Below are positions 1-8,415 of a stretch of DNA of 54,036 nt, in pieces. The number at the start of each line of letters is the position of its first letter. Position 1 is the first letter of the stretch. The translations under genes were made by a program, and so were the position numbers. The notes below the pieces were generated by a model. The model was not told the DNA's origin and ran no database searches. It worked only from the letters and a program-made list of their open reading frames with translations. The DNA comes from Streptomyces sp. NRRL F-6676 (lineage in GTDB: Bacteria; Actinomycetota; Actinomycetes; Streptomycetales; Streptomycetaceae), in assembly GCF_000725625.1 (NCBI RefSeq), contig NZ_JOHS01000043.1, forward strand, positions 1-54,036, written 5' to 3'.

Positions 1-397
1 GTGGTTGCTCGCGCAGTTCCCCGCGCCCCTAGGGGGCGGTGGCAGTGCGTACTCGGGTGCGGGTGGGTCGTGGTTGCTCGCGCAGTTCCCCGCGCCCCTA
101 GGGGGCGGTGGCGGTGCGTACTCGGGTGCGGGTGGGTTGTGGTTGCTCGCGCAGTTCCCCGCGCCCCTAGGGGGCGGTGGCAGTGCGTTCTCGGATGCGG
201 GTGGGTCGTGGTTGCTCGCGCAGTTCCCCGCGCCCCTAGGGGGCGGTGGCAGTGCGTACTCGGGTGCGGGTGGGTCGTGGTTGCTCGCGCAGTTCCCCGC
301 GCCCCTTGCGTACTCGGGTGCGGGTGGGTCGTGGTTGCTCGCGCAGTTCCCCGCGCCCCTGGGGGGCGGTGGCGGTGCGTTGTCGGGTGCGGGTTGC
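1..397. repeat. 69-bp tandem repeat array, six units
   Basis: Six head-to-tail units begin at 1, 70, 139, 208, 277 and 331. The first four are 69 bp with only a few substitutions. The fifth is 54 bp because it lacks the 15 bp that follow the conserved core. Each unit carries GCGCAGTTCCCCGCGCCCCT, the core of a dispersed element also present near 15280 (reverse orientation) and as both arms of the hairpin at 49138-49180. The array starts at the window edge, so its full length is unknown. It sits just downstream of the lyase gene's stop codon, where a terminator would be expected. Open frames through it are by-products of the repeat and are not called as genes. Confidence 0.93.
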
Positions 398-418
398 AAG
401 GGAGGAGCCGCGCACGTG

Positions 419-2269
419 CTACAGCGTGGCCAGGTGCTGTAGCAGCTCTGCGGCCGTGGATACGTCCGCCGTCAGCGGGCGGTCCTCCGTTGCTGTGGGC
501 AGCGCCGCGGACGCGAGGGTGAACGCCGGTACGTCCCGCCCCGCACCGCTCAGCCGCAGCGCCCGTACCGCCACGACCAGCTCGCACGCCAGCACCGTCC
601 GGTACGCGTCCACCGCGCGCAGCGCCTGACGGGCGGCCTGGGAGGCGAACCCGGCCGCCTCCTCCAGGCCGTGCGAGAGCACGGCGTGGCCCGCCGACGC
701 GGGAGCCGCCGACGCCCGCAGTTCGGCGAGGGCGGAGTGCGCGGTGTACTCCAGGATCATCGTCCCGGAGCTGCCCGCCGGGCCCTGCGCGAGGAAGGCC
801 GGCAGCCCGGTGAGGTCCGCGCGCCCGAGCGCGGACAGCCGCGCGGCGGACAGCTGGGCGGTGCCCACCAGCGCGAGGTCCGCCCCGTCGAGGGCGAGGC
901 CGAGCGGCGCGGCGTAGAAGCCGCCGTGGTGGTACGCGGCGTCGTCCGCCGGGGCGATGAGCGGGTTCTCGGTGGGGCAGTTGATCTCGGTCTCGACGAC
1001 GTGCCGCAGCCGGTCGGCGGCGTCGAGTGCGGCGCCGTGCACCTGCGGGAAGGCGCGGAAGCCGAACGGGTCCTGGATGCGCCGCCCGCCGCCGTGCGGT
1101 GGCCGGTCGGGCAGCCCGAGCAGCCGCCGCACCTCTGCGGCCGCGCGGGCGGGCCCGGGGTAGGGGCGCACGGCGTGCACGGGCGCGGCGTACGCCTCCG
1201 TCGCCCCGGAGACGGCGACGAGCGACAGCGCGGCCACGGCGTGCGCGGCCCGCAGCAGCACGTCGAGCTCATGGCAGACGAGCGCGGCCTGCCCGAGCGC
1301 GAGCGCGTTGCTGCTGAGCAACGCGAGCGCGTCCCCGGGCCGCAACGCGACGGGGGCGGGGGCGGGGGCCTCCGGCGGGGCGGACGGGAACGACAGCGGC
1401 GCAGCGACGGGCGGCTGCGGCGCGGACGGCCACGCCCGGCCGCCCGGGGAACCCCCCGGCGCCGGGACACCCGGCAGTCCCACGGCGCCCGGCAGTTCTG
1501 AAACGCCCGCCAGCCCCACGGCGCCCGCGCCATTCCGCGGTCGGCGCGGCATCGGGATCGGGGAGCCGTCCGGGTACGGCGACGGCGGGTGCGCGCCCGT
1601 TGCCCACGGGGGTCCGCCCCCGTCAGGGCGCGCGGGCGGAGGCGCCGTCGGGCCGGTCGCCGTCTCGACGGCCCGGTTGCCGCCCAGCCACGGGCGTTCG
1701 CCCAGCAGGGTGAGCGCCGTCTGGGCGAGGGCCGTCAGGTCGCCCGTGCCGACCGAGCCGTACTCGCTGATCGACGGGTGGACGCCGAGCCGCAGCGCTT
1801 CGGCGAGCGCCTCGACGAAGTCGGGGTGGATGCCGGAGCCGCCGGCCAGGAGCTGGTTGGTGCGGACGGCGAGCATCGCGCGCGCCTGCCGGGCCGGCAG
1901 TACCGCTCCCCCGCCGCCCGCGTGGCTGCGCAGCAGCCGCAGGCCGTGGGTGGCCTGGTCCCCGTCGTCGACGGCGACCTGCCGGTGCGCGCCGACGCCG
2001 GTCCCGCGCCCGTACAGCCGGCCGCGCGCGGCGAGCCGCTCGGCCGCCTCCCAGGCCTGCCGGACCCGGGCCAGCGCCTCGGCCGTGAGAACCGGCGCGG
2101 CATCGTTGTCGGCGAGCCGGACCACACCGCCGACGTCCAGCCCGGCACCGTCCAGAACGACGCGGGCCCCGGCCGGGGAGGCGGGGGCGCCCGCGTCAGG
2201 CCCGTCCGGCACCGCCCGGGTGCCCTCCGCGGAGGGCACCCGGGTCGGCTCGTCGGCGGTCGTGCTCAC
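419..2269 (-). CDS. MIO-less aromatic amino acid lyase family protein (HAL/ergothionase-like fold)
   Basis: The 616-residue protein has the histidine/phenylalanine ammonia-lyase fold markers in order: YGRGTGVG (Tyr86), LRLLRSHAGG (111-119), an inner-loop equivalent at 170-177, a QDPFGFRAFPQVHG block, ETEINCPTENPL, and the helical C-terminus. Canonical lyases have GSxGASGDL, whose Ala-Ser-Gly cyclises to the MIO electrophile. Here it is GSVGTGDL (171-178), one residue shorter and without the serine. The protein therefore probably cannot form MIO, as reported for ergothionase, which expels trimethylamine without it. Residues about 205-308 are a Pro/Gly/Ala-rich insertion not expected in the family. 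The GTG start has no clear Shine-Dalgarno but lies 13 nt after the binding-protein stop, which suggests co-transcription. The substrate is inferred; a non-catalytic paralogue is possible. Confidence 0.8.
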   Translation of the reverse strand: MSTTADEPTRVPSAEGTRAVPDGPDAGAPASPAGARVVLDGAGLDVGGVVRLADNDAAPVLTAEALARVRQAWEAAERLAARGRLYGRGTGVGAHRQVAVDDGDQATHGLRLLRSHAGGGGAVLPARQARAMLAVRTNQLLAGGSGIHPDFVEALAEALRLGVHPSISEYGSVGTGDLTALAQTALTLLGERPWLGGNRAVETATGPTAPPPARPDGGGPPWATGAHPPSPYPDGSPIPMPRRPRNGAGAVGLAGVSELPGAVGLPGVPAPGGSPGGRAWPSAPQPPVAAPLSFPSAPPEAPAPAPVALRPGDALALLSSNALALGQAALVCHELDVLLRAAHAVAALSLVAVSGATEAYAAPVHAVRPYPGPARAAAEVRRLLGLPDRPPHGGGRRIQDPFGFRAFPQVHGAALDAADRLRHVVETEINCPTENPLIAPADDAAYHHGGFYAAPLGLALDGADLALVGTAQLSAARLSALGRADLTGLPAFLAQGPAGSSGTMILEYTAHSALAELRASAAPASAGHAVLSHGLEEAAGFASQAARQALRAVDAYRTVLACELVVAVRALRLSGAGRDVPAFTLASAALPTATEDRPLTADVSTAAELLQHLATL

Positions 2270-2282
2270 CGGTGGTGGGCCG

Positions 2283-3236
2283 TCAGTCGAGGCCCGCGGA
2301 CTTCAGCCAGGCCTTGGCGACGTCCAGCGGGTCCTTGTTCTCGAGCTGCACCTGCGCGTCCAGGTCGAGGAGCGCGGCCGTGTCGAGCTTGGCCGACACC
2401 GCGTTCAGCGCGTCCGCGCCCTCCTTGGAGAGCCCGCCCTTGTAGACGAGCGGCTGGACGTTCTCGAACCCGAAGAGGTTCTCCGGGTCCTGGAGGACGA
2501 CGAACTTCTCCTTGGTGATGGTCGGGTCGGTGGTGAAGAGGTCGGCCGCCTGGACCGTGTTCTTCTTCAGCGCCGCCTGGGTGAGCGGACCGCCCGCGTC
2601 GAGCGCCTTGAAGGACTTGAACTCCACGCCGTACACCGACTTCAGGCCCTTGAGGCCCTGCTGCCGGGTCTGGAACTCCGGAGAGCCGCCGATGACCAGT
2701 TCGGACGCGATGTCCTTGAGGTCGGCGATGGTGGACTTCTCGGTCAGCCCGTGCTTCTTCGCGGTGTCCGCGTTGACGGTGACGGAGTCCTTGTCCTGCG
2801 CGGCGGCCGGCTCCAGGAGCTCCAGCTTCTTGTCCAGCTTGGCGTTGATCGCGGCGGTCGTCTCGGCGACCGTCTTCGGCGTGGCCTTGGCGTCGAGGTA
2901 CGCCAGCAGCGCGCCGTTGTACTCCGGCAGCACCGTGATGGAGCCGTTCTTCAGCAGCCCGTACGTGGTCTCGCGGCTGCCGATGTTGGGCTTGTAGCCG
3001 ACCTTGACGCCCTTGGCCTTCAGCGCCTCGCCGTAGATGTCGGCGATGAGGATGCTCTCGGCGAAGTTGTTGGAGCCGACGACGACCGTGTCGCCCGACT
3101 TCTCGCCCGCGAGCGGATCGTCGCTCTTGTCGTCGGAGCCGCACCCCGCCGCCAAAAGGGCCGTGGCGGCGGCGAGCGCTACGGCAGCCGCTCCGGATCG
3201 TCTCGTGCTGGACCTGCTGCTCTTCGCGGTAGTCAC
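2283..3236 (-). CDS. OpuC/EgtU-type ABC transporter substrate-binding lipoprotein
   Basis: This 317-residue secreted lipoprotein has a basic N-terminus, a hydrophobic segment and a lipobox (LLAAGC). The SNNFAES segment and the LPEYNGALLAY segment (equivalent to the family's YPEYTG) place it with glycine betaine/choline/carnitine-binding proteins of OpuC type, a group that also includes ergothioneine-binding EgtU domains. It would deliver a quaternary ammonium solute to an ABC importer. The matching permeases and ATPase are at 10359-12906 on the same strand, not adjacent. GTG at 3236 is preferred over an upstream ATG at 3281 because it gives a compact signal peptide and has GGAACGGG upstream. 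The gene runs into the lyase gene with a 13-nt gap. Confidence 0.88.
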   Translation of the reverse strand: MTTAKSSRSSTRRSGAAAVALAAATALLAAGCGSDDKSDDPLAGEKSGDTVVVGSNNFAESILIADIYGEALKAKGVKVGYKPNIGSRETTYGLLKNGSITVLPEYNGALLAYLDAKATPKTVAETTAAINAKLDKKLELLEPAAAQDKDSVTVNADTAKKHGLTEKSTIADLKDIASELVIGGSPEFQTRQQGLKGLKSVYGVEFKSFKALDAGGPLTQAALKKNTVQAADLFTTDPTITKEKFVVLQDPENLFGFENVQPLVYKGGLSKEGADALNAVSAKLDTAALLDLDAQVQLENKDPLDVAKAWLKSAGLD

Positions 3237-3692
3237 AATTCCCGTTCCGGAACTCGGGGGTGGAGGGTGGAGGGACGGCACGGCCGCACGGGCGGGGCCC
3301 GGAGCGTGTGCCGAGGACGACGGTACGCGTCATTCCGGCACCGCACCCGACTGATCCAATCCAGCCGCTTCTTCATCAGTCAAGTGTCTTCCGGTCAACA
3401 AGTGACTTCCGTGGGTGACTTGTTGTGAAGATGTGGTGCGTGTTCACCGGTGGGGCTGATGGGGTTGTAACGGATTCTTGACATAGCGTGCCCGTCAAGG
3501 ATCACAAGAGGCGGTAGTCTCACCGAAGTTGACCACGGGGAGCGGTGTGGCCGGCCTGGGCGTGCGGGGGTCGCCCGCTGGGGAACCGCGGTGCCCCAGG
3601 TGCCCCTGCCCGAACCGATCAGCAGCCGATCAACATCCGAACAGCGGTTTCGTGAATCCCGCGCGCCGTGATGACGCCCACAAGGAGGCTCG
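3237..3692. promoter_or_regulatory. 456-bp divergent intergenic region with several operator-like repeats
   Basis: This non-coding stretch separates the minus-strand binding-protein gene from the plus-strand conservon. A direct repeat CAAGTGNCTTCCG occurs at 3381 and 3399, 18 bp apart. Inverted CAACAAGT/ACTTGTTG occupies 3396-3403 and 3418-3425. CTTGAC/GTCAAG occupies 3478-3483 and 3495-3500, and its left arm overlaps a perfect -35-like TTGACA (3479-3484), although no convincing -10 lies 16-18 bp after it. AAGGAGG at 3682-3688 serves the kinase GTG at 3693. No open frame with coding character was seen. The bound factors are unknown. Confidence 0.6.
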
Positions 3693-6600
3693 GTGTCCAC
3701 GAACGTGGTGGACTCGCCCACCCCCGCGCCGGCACCGCCATCGCCGCCGCCGAGCGGTATCCGTCGATTCGCCGACCGGTGGCCGTTCCGGCGCAAGCTC
3801 AACGCCCTCGTCGGCGTCCCGCTCGCGGTGGTCGCGTTGCTGCTGTCGTACCTCATCGCCGACCAGGTGGGGCAGGCCCGCGACGCGGCGGACGCGGCAC
3901 AGCTCGTACGGGACAGCGTGCAGGTGGCCGCCCTCGTCGACCAGGTGCAGAACGAGTACCAGCAGGCGATCCTGCTCTCCGTACGGTACGAGGCCGCCGG
4001 CAGCGGCGAGAAGCCGTCCACCACGGGGTACCGCAAGGCGCAGGCGGCCGTGGACGCGCAGGTCGAGAAGGTGCGTGAGGCCTTCGGCGACCGGCTCCCC
4101 GGCACCGAGGCGCAGTCCCTGCGCGAGGTCAACGGTCTCACCAGCCTCCGGGAGAACGTCGAGGCCGGCTATCTGCCCGCCGACAACATCGACCCCACGT
4201 ACACCAGCGTCGCCAAGGGCCTGATCGACGGACTCGGCCTGGACCGCAACGCCGCCCTCGCCGCCACGTTCACCGGCAACATGCTGGAGTCGCTGCTGCG
4301 CGCCGACGCCGCGCACAGCGCGTTCGAGACCAACGTGTTCTCCGCGACCACGGGTGACAGCAACGCGCTGATCCAGTTCAACAGCGCGGTCGGCGCCTAC
4401 CAGCTGTACACGTACCAGGCCGACCGCTTCGGCCGCTTCGCCACCGAGGCGCAGGCCGACGAGCTGGGCGGCATGGAGCGCGACGGCCCGCAGGCCACGA
4501 TCGCCCAGCAGTACGCCGAGCTCCAGGTCGATCCGAGCGCGTTGCAGGCCAAGGGGCCCGCCCAGCTGCGCCGCGCGTTCACCTCGGCGCTCGGCACCTA
4601 CCCGGACTACCGCGCCCAGGCCGAGTCCCGGCTGAAGATCACCACCTCACTGACCGACCAGATCGCCGGCCGGGCCGACGACGCCTCCTCCGACGCCTGG
4701 TGGCGGGCCGGCTGGCTGCTCGCCGCCGCACTGCTCGGGTTCGTGCTCTGGCTCGGCTTCTCGGTCGCCGTACGGCGGTCCGTGGTGCGGCCGGTGACGG
4801 CGCTGACCGGGGCCGCGCAGCGGGTCGCCGAGGTGGCGGGCCGCGAGCTGGCCCGGGTGGCCGACGACGACGCGGAGGACGCGGGGCCGCCGCGGCTGAG
4901 CGAGGTGCCGGTGGCCGTGCGCGACGAGATCGGCGAGCTCGCCGAGGCGTTCAACCATGTGCAGGGCACGGCGGCGGCGCTGCTGGAGCGGCAGGTGCTC
5001 AGCCGGCGCAACGTCGCCGAGATGTTCGGCAACGTGGGGCGCCGGGTCAGCAACCTGACGGCACGTCAGCTGGCGCTGATCGACGCGGTCGAGCGCGGCG
5101 AGACCGATCCCGCGCTGCTCGACCGGCTCTACCGCATCGACCACATCGCCGTGCGCCTGCGCCGCAACGCCGACAGCCTGATGCTGCTGGCCGGCATCCG
5201 CGAGACCGTGCTGGACGCGGGGCCGACCGCGCTCACCAACGTCGTACGGGCCGCGCTGGGGCAGATCGAGGGCTATCAGCGGGTGGTGCTGCGGGCCGAC
5301 ACGGAGGTCATGGTCGAGCCGGACATCATCGGCGACCTGACGCTGATGGTGGCCGAACTGATCGAGAACGCGGTGGCGTTCTCGCCCGCGCGCAGCCCGG
5401 TCGAGGTGGCGGTGCGGGCGGACGGCGACGGCGCGCACATCGAGATCGCGGACCACGGTCTGGGCATGAGCACGGAGCGGCTCGCCGAGGAGAACGCGCG
5501 ACTGGTGCGCCGCGAGCGGCTCGACCTGGTGCCGACGAAGGTGCTGGGCCTGTTCGTGGTCGGCACGCTGGCGCGCCGCTGGGGTGTGACGGTGACGCTC
5601 TCCCGCACCCCGGGCGGCGGCGTCACCTCCCGCATCGCGCTCCCGTCCGCGCTGCTGCTGACGCTGAGCCCGCTGTCGGCGGACGCACCCGCGTCGGCCG
5701 GCGGCGGACGGCTCGCGGGCACGCCGTCGGCGGCCCCGGACGGTGGGCGCGCGGTCGCCGGAAGCCCGGCGGACGCCCCCGCGGTCGCGCCTGCCGAGCC
5801 CCGCAGGGCCCTGCCGGCGGCGTCGCGGACGGCACGGTCCGAGGACCCCGGCTCCGCGGCGGCCGACGAGCACACCGGTCGCACCCCGGCGTGGGCCGCC
5901 CGCCGTGCGGCGGAAGGCGCGGACGCCGGCTCCGCCGAGCCGATGCCGGCCGACGGGGACCCGCTCGTCCCGCTCCCCCGCCGTGTCCCGCGCCGGGACG
6001 CGGAGGAGGCGGCCCCCGCCGAGCGGGCGCCCGAGGCCGACGGCCCCGGCCGTCTCCCGGCCCGGCCGGGCACCTCCCGGCGGGTGACGGAAGAAGCAGG
6101 CCCCACCGGACGGACGTCCATGGACGACACCCCCGCCGAGCGGGCCCCCGAGGCCGACGCCGCCGGACGGGCCGGTTCCGCCGGGTCCGGACCGGAGCCC
6201 GCCGGTGACGGCACACGGACGCCGCTCGTACCGCGACCGCGGACGGAGACTCCGCTGCGGTCCGAGCGGGACCGGCCGTATCTCACGGAGGGCGCCGGGT
6301 ACGGAGCCGAGCCGGGCCCCGCCCCGCACCGCGACACCGACGCCTCGCGGGCGCACCGGGACGACCACGCGGACGCTCTCCGGGCCGACAGGGACGAGAC
6401 CGCCGAGGCGCCCCGCGACCACCACGCCGGCACCCCGCGTGCGTACCCGGACGACGCCCCCCGGGCGTACCGGGACCACACCACCGAGGTGCCCCGGGCG
6501 CACCGTGACGACGAGGTGCCCGGGGGCAGCGGCTCGCCGCGCCGGACCGGCCCCGCCGTACCGTCCGCCCCGGACGGCGAGGCCGCGGCCGGCGGTGTCC

Positions 6601-6875
6601 GGCCGTTGCGGCGGCGGGTGCGGGGGGCGACCCTGCGGACGACCGTCGGGGACGCGGCCGCGCAACGGGCCGCGGAGCCGCTGCGGCCCGCCGACGCCGA
6701 GGCCGTCCGCGACGCGCTCGACGAGTTCGAGGCCGCCGTCGCCCGCGCCAACCGCGACGCGCGCACCGACCCCGCCGACGGCCCACGTACGCTTCCCTCC
6801 GTATCCCCCACGTCCTCAGCCACCCCCCGCGCCACGCACGACCAGAACCACCTCCCGGAAGGAGCGGAGCAGTGA
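3693..6875 (+). CDS. cvnA: Conservon sensor histidine kinase with nitrate/nitrite-sensor-like domain
   Basis: This 1060-residue membrane kinase heads a four-gene conservon. In order: membrane segment 36-56; an extracytoplasmic, mostly helical region about 60-330 of NIT type; membrane segment 336-360; HAMP about 360-430; a helical segment with RIDHIAVRLRR (His484, the conserved DH typical of CvnA kinases in place of a classical H-box); then a GHKL ATPase with ELIENA (Asn559), IADHGLGMS (Asp587) and the GLFVVGTLARRWG and TPGGG lobes. Residues about 660-1060 are a low-complexity Pro/Ala/Arg/Asp tail, including degenerate RAHRDD/RAYRDH repeats around 880-944. No response regulator is adjacent; output is expected through the Roadblock-GTPase partners. 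A strong AAGGAGG supports the GTG start. Confidence 0.93.
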   Translation: MSTNVVDSPTPAPAPPSPPPSGIRRFADRWPFRRKLNALVGVPLAVVALLLSYLIADQVGQARDAADAAQLVRDSVQVAALVDQVQNEYQQAILLSVRYEAAGSGEKPSTTGYRKAQAAVDAQVEKVREAFGDRLPGTEAQSLREVNGLTSLRENVEAGYLPADNIDPTYTSVAKGLIDGLGLDRNAALAATFTGNMLESLLRADAAHSAFETNVFSATTGDSNALIQFNSAVGAYQLYTYQADRFGRFATEAQADELGGMERDGPQATIAQQYAELQVDPSALQAKGPAQLRRAFTSALGTYPDYRAQAESRLKITTSLTDQIAGRADDASSDAWWRAGWLLAAALLGFVLWLGFSVAVRRSVVRPVTALTGAAQRVAEVAGRELARVADDDAEDAGPPRLSEVPVAVRDEIGELAEAFNHVQGTAAALLERQVLSRRNVAEMFGNVGRRVSNLTARQLALIDAVERGETDPALLDRLYRIDHIAVRLRRNADSLMLLAGIRETVLDAGPTALTNVVRAALGQIEGYQRVVLRADTEVMVEPDIIGDLTLMVAELIENAVAFSPARSPVEVAVRADGDGAHIEIADHGLGMSTERLAEENARLVRRERLDLVPTKVLGLFVVGTLARRWGVTVTLSRTPGGGVTSRIALPSALLLTLSPLSADAPASAGGGRLAGTPSAAPDGGRAVAGSPADAPAVAPAEPRRALPAASRTARSEDPGSAAADEHTGRTPAWAARRAAEGADAGSAEPMPADGDPLVPLPRRVPRRDAEEAAPAERAPEADGPGRLPARPGTSRRVTEEAGPTGRTSMDDTPAERAPEADAAGRAGSAGSGPEPAGDGTRTPLVPRPRTETPLRSERDRPYLTEGAGYGAEPGPAPHRDTDASRAHRDDHADALRADRDETAEAPRDHHAGTPRAYPDDAPRAYRDHTTEVPRAHRDDEVPGGSGSPRRTGPAVPSAPDGEAAAGGVRPLRRRVRGATLRTTVGDAAAQRAAEPLRPADAEAVRDALDEFEAAVARANRDARTDPADGPRTLPSVSPTSSATPRATHDQNHLPEGAEQ

Positions 6876-7348
6876 CAACGTCGACAGGTGACACCTCCAT
6901 GGGCGGGGCCTCGCCGACGGACCTGCGGGCTGCCGCGGCCGACTTCACCTGGCTCCTGAACCGTTTCGCCACCGAGACCGCCGGCGTCGTCGACGCCATC
7001 GCCGTGTCCTCCGACGGTCTGCTCATCGCCGTCTCCGAGCTGCGCGAGCACGCGGACTCGGAGCGGCTCGCCGCGATCGTCTCCGGCATCACGAGCCTGG
7101 CGTCGGGCGCCTCCGGCAACTACGGTCTGGGCGGCCTCAAAAAGGTCATCATCGATCTGGAGGGCGGCCATGTGCTGGTCTCCGCGATCGGCAGCGGCGC
7201 CGTCCTCGGCGTGGTCACCGACAAGGAGGCCAAGCTGGGCAACATCGCCTACGAGATGACGCTGTTCGCCAACCGCGCCGGCGCCGCGCTGAGCCCGCAG
7301 CTCGTACTCGAACTGAAGAACAGCGTCGGCGCCGCGTCGGCGGGATGA
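6872..7348 (+). CDS. cvnB: Roadblock/LC7 domain protein of the conservon
   Basis: This small protein of 158 residues has the Roadblock/LC7 fold: FTWLLNRFATETAGVVDAIAVSSDGLLIAVS and a central GLGGLKKVIIDLEGGHVLVS strand-helix pattern (both quoted in part). Family members bind small GTPases and act as their regulators. Its GTG overlaps the kinase stop as GTGA, so translation is coupled. GGAAGGAG lies just upstream. Conservon B and D proteins are known in Streptomyces to form a membrane complex resembling a eukaryotic G-protein module. An in-frame ATG at 6899 is a weaker alternative start. Confidence 0.93.
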   Translation: MTTSTGDTSMGGASPTDLRAAAADFTWLLNRFATETAGVVDAIAVSSDGLLIAVSELREHADSERLAAIVSGITSLASGASGNYGLGGLKKVIIDLEGGHVLVSAIGSGAVLGVVTDKEAKLGNIAYEMTLFANRAGAALSPQLVLELKNSVGAASAG

Positions 7349-7384
7349 CCGGTCGCCGCCGGGTCGAGGGAGGAAGAATCACCG

Positions 7385-7825
7385 ATGGCGGACGGCCACG
7401 CGCCCGCCGGCGCGCACGGCTTCACCGGCCCGGACGGCACCCCTGTCGGCCCGGCCCCCGCGGTCCGGCCGTTCCTGGTCACCGCGGGCCGGGTGGCGGG
7501 CACCGCGTCCGGCCGCCCGATCCCGGTCGAGACCCAGGTGGTGGCGACCACCGCGGGGATCGAGGCGCTGGAGCGGCTGTCGTTCGAGCAGCACGACATC
7601 GTCGCCGCCTGCCGGCGGCCGCAGTCCCTCGCCGAGATCGCGGCCCGGCTGAAGCTGCATCTGAACGTGGTCCGCGTCCTGGCCGAGGACCTGCGCGCCG
7701 AGGGACAGCTGTCGGTGCACGTACCACGCACCGACATCGTCCGCGACGCTTCCGTACTGCGAAGGGTTATCGATGGCCTCCGTGCCATCCCCGACTCCCG
7801 GGGGGTACTCCGTGACTCCGACTGA
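7385..7825 (+). CDS. cvnC: DUF742 conservon protein
   Basis: The 146-residue DUF742 protein has the family core VRPFLVTAGRV followed by a winged-helix-like C-terminal half (LSFEQHDIVAACRRPQSLAE, then LHLNVVRVLAEDL). DUF742 proteins are the third member of nearly all conservons; their biochemical role is not established. GGGAGG 8-13 nt before the ATG gives a good ribosome-binding site. The last 53 nt overlap the start of the GTPase gene in another frame. Confidence 0.92.
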   Translation: MADGHAPAGAHGFTGPDGTPVGPAPAVRPFLVTAGRVAGTASGRPIPVETQVVATTAGIEALERLSFEQHDIVAACRRPQSLAEIAARLKLHLNVVRVLAEDLRAEGQLSVHVPRTDIVRDASVLRRVIDGLRAIPDSRGVLRDSD

Positions 7826-8408
7826 ACCGGCCGCCCACGGCGGCGCGGTGACCGCCGAACGGCCGCCGCTGCCGGTCAAACTGGTGATCGCGGGCGGCTT
7901 CGGCGTGGGCAAGACCACCGCCGTCGGCTCCATCTCGGAGATCGAGCCGCTCACCACCGAGGCGGCCATCACCGAGGTCGCGGCGGGGGTGGACGACCTC
8001 AGCCACACCCCGGCCAAGACGACCACCACGGTCGCGATGGACTTCGGCTGCATCACCATCGACCCGACCCTGAAGCTGTACCTGTTCGGTACGCCCGGCC
8101 AGGACCGGTTCGGGTTCATGTGGGACGACCTGGTGGAGGGCGCGGTCGGCGGACTGGTCATCGTCGACAGCCGCCGCCTCGACGACTGCTACGCGGCCGT
8201 CGACTACTTCGAGCACCGGGGCATCCCGTTCGCCGTCGCGCTGAACGCGTTCGACGGAATGGTGGAGCACTCGCTGGACGAGGTGCGCTGGGCGCTGGAC
8301 ATGGCCGACCAGGTGCCGGTCGTGGTCTTCGACGCCCGCGAACGCGGCTCCGTCCGCGACGCGCTGCTGACGGTCCTGGAACTGGCGCTGGCCCGCACGG
8401 AGGGATGA
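7773..8408 (+). CDS. cvnD: Conservon small GTPase
   Basis: This 211-residue P-loop GTPase of the MglA/ATP-GTP-binding family has a Walker A/G1 loop GGFGVGKTT, a G2-region Thr in TTTTVAMDF, and G3 GTPGQDRF. The fourth motif is degenerate (ALNAFDG rather than NKxD), as is common in conservon D proteins. It should be switched by the sensor kinase and Roadblock partners. The ATG lies inside cvnC (53-nt overlap) after GCGAAGGG. A later GTG at 7812 would shorten the N-terminus by 13 residues and reduce the overlap to 14 nt. The gene ends 7 nt before the convergent AraC gene. Confidence 0.92.
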   Translation: MASVPSPTPGGYSVTPTEPAAHGGAVTAERPPLPVKLVIAGGFGVGKTTAVGSISEIEPLTTEAAITEVAAGVDDLSHTPAKTTTTVAMDFGCITIDPTLKLYLFGTPGQDRFGFMWDDLVEGAVGGLVIVDSRRLDDCYAAVDYFEHRGIPFAVALNAFDGMVEHSLDEVRWALDMADQVPVVVFDARERGSVRDALLTVLELALARTEG

Positions 8409-8415
8409 CTTCCGC

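Noticed and set aside
1..522. Three long plus-strand open frames with repeating VVARAVPRAP-type peptides
   Set aside because: They arise from the 69-bp tandem DNA array, whose period is a multiple of three, keeping all frames open. There is no start context and no natural protein character.
419..2269. Assignment as histidine ammonia-lyase hutH
   Set aside because: The MIO-forming Ala-Ser-Gly is missing and no other hut gene is nearby.
3479..3507. Complete sigma-70 promoter from TTGACA
   Set aside because: No reasonable -10 hexamer lies 16-18 bp downstream, so only the -35-like match is reported.
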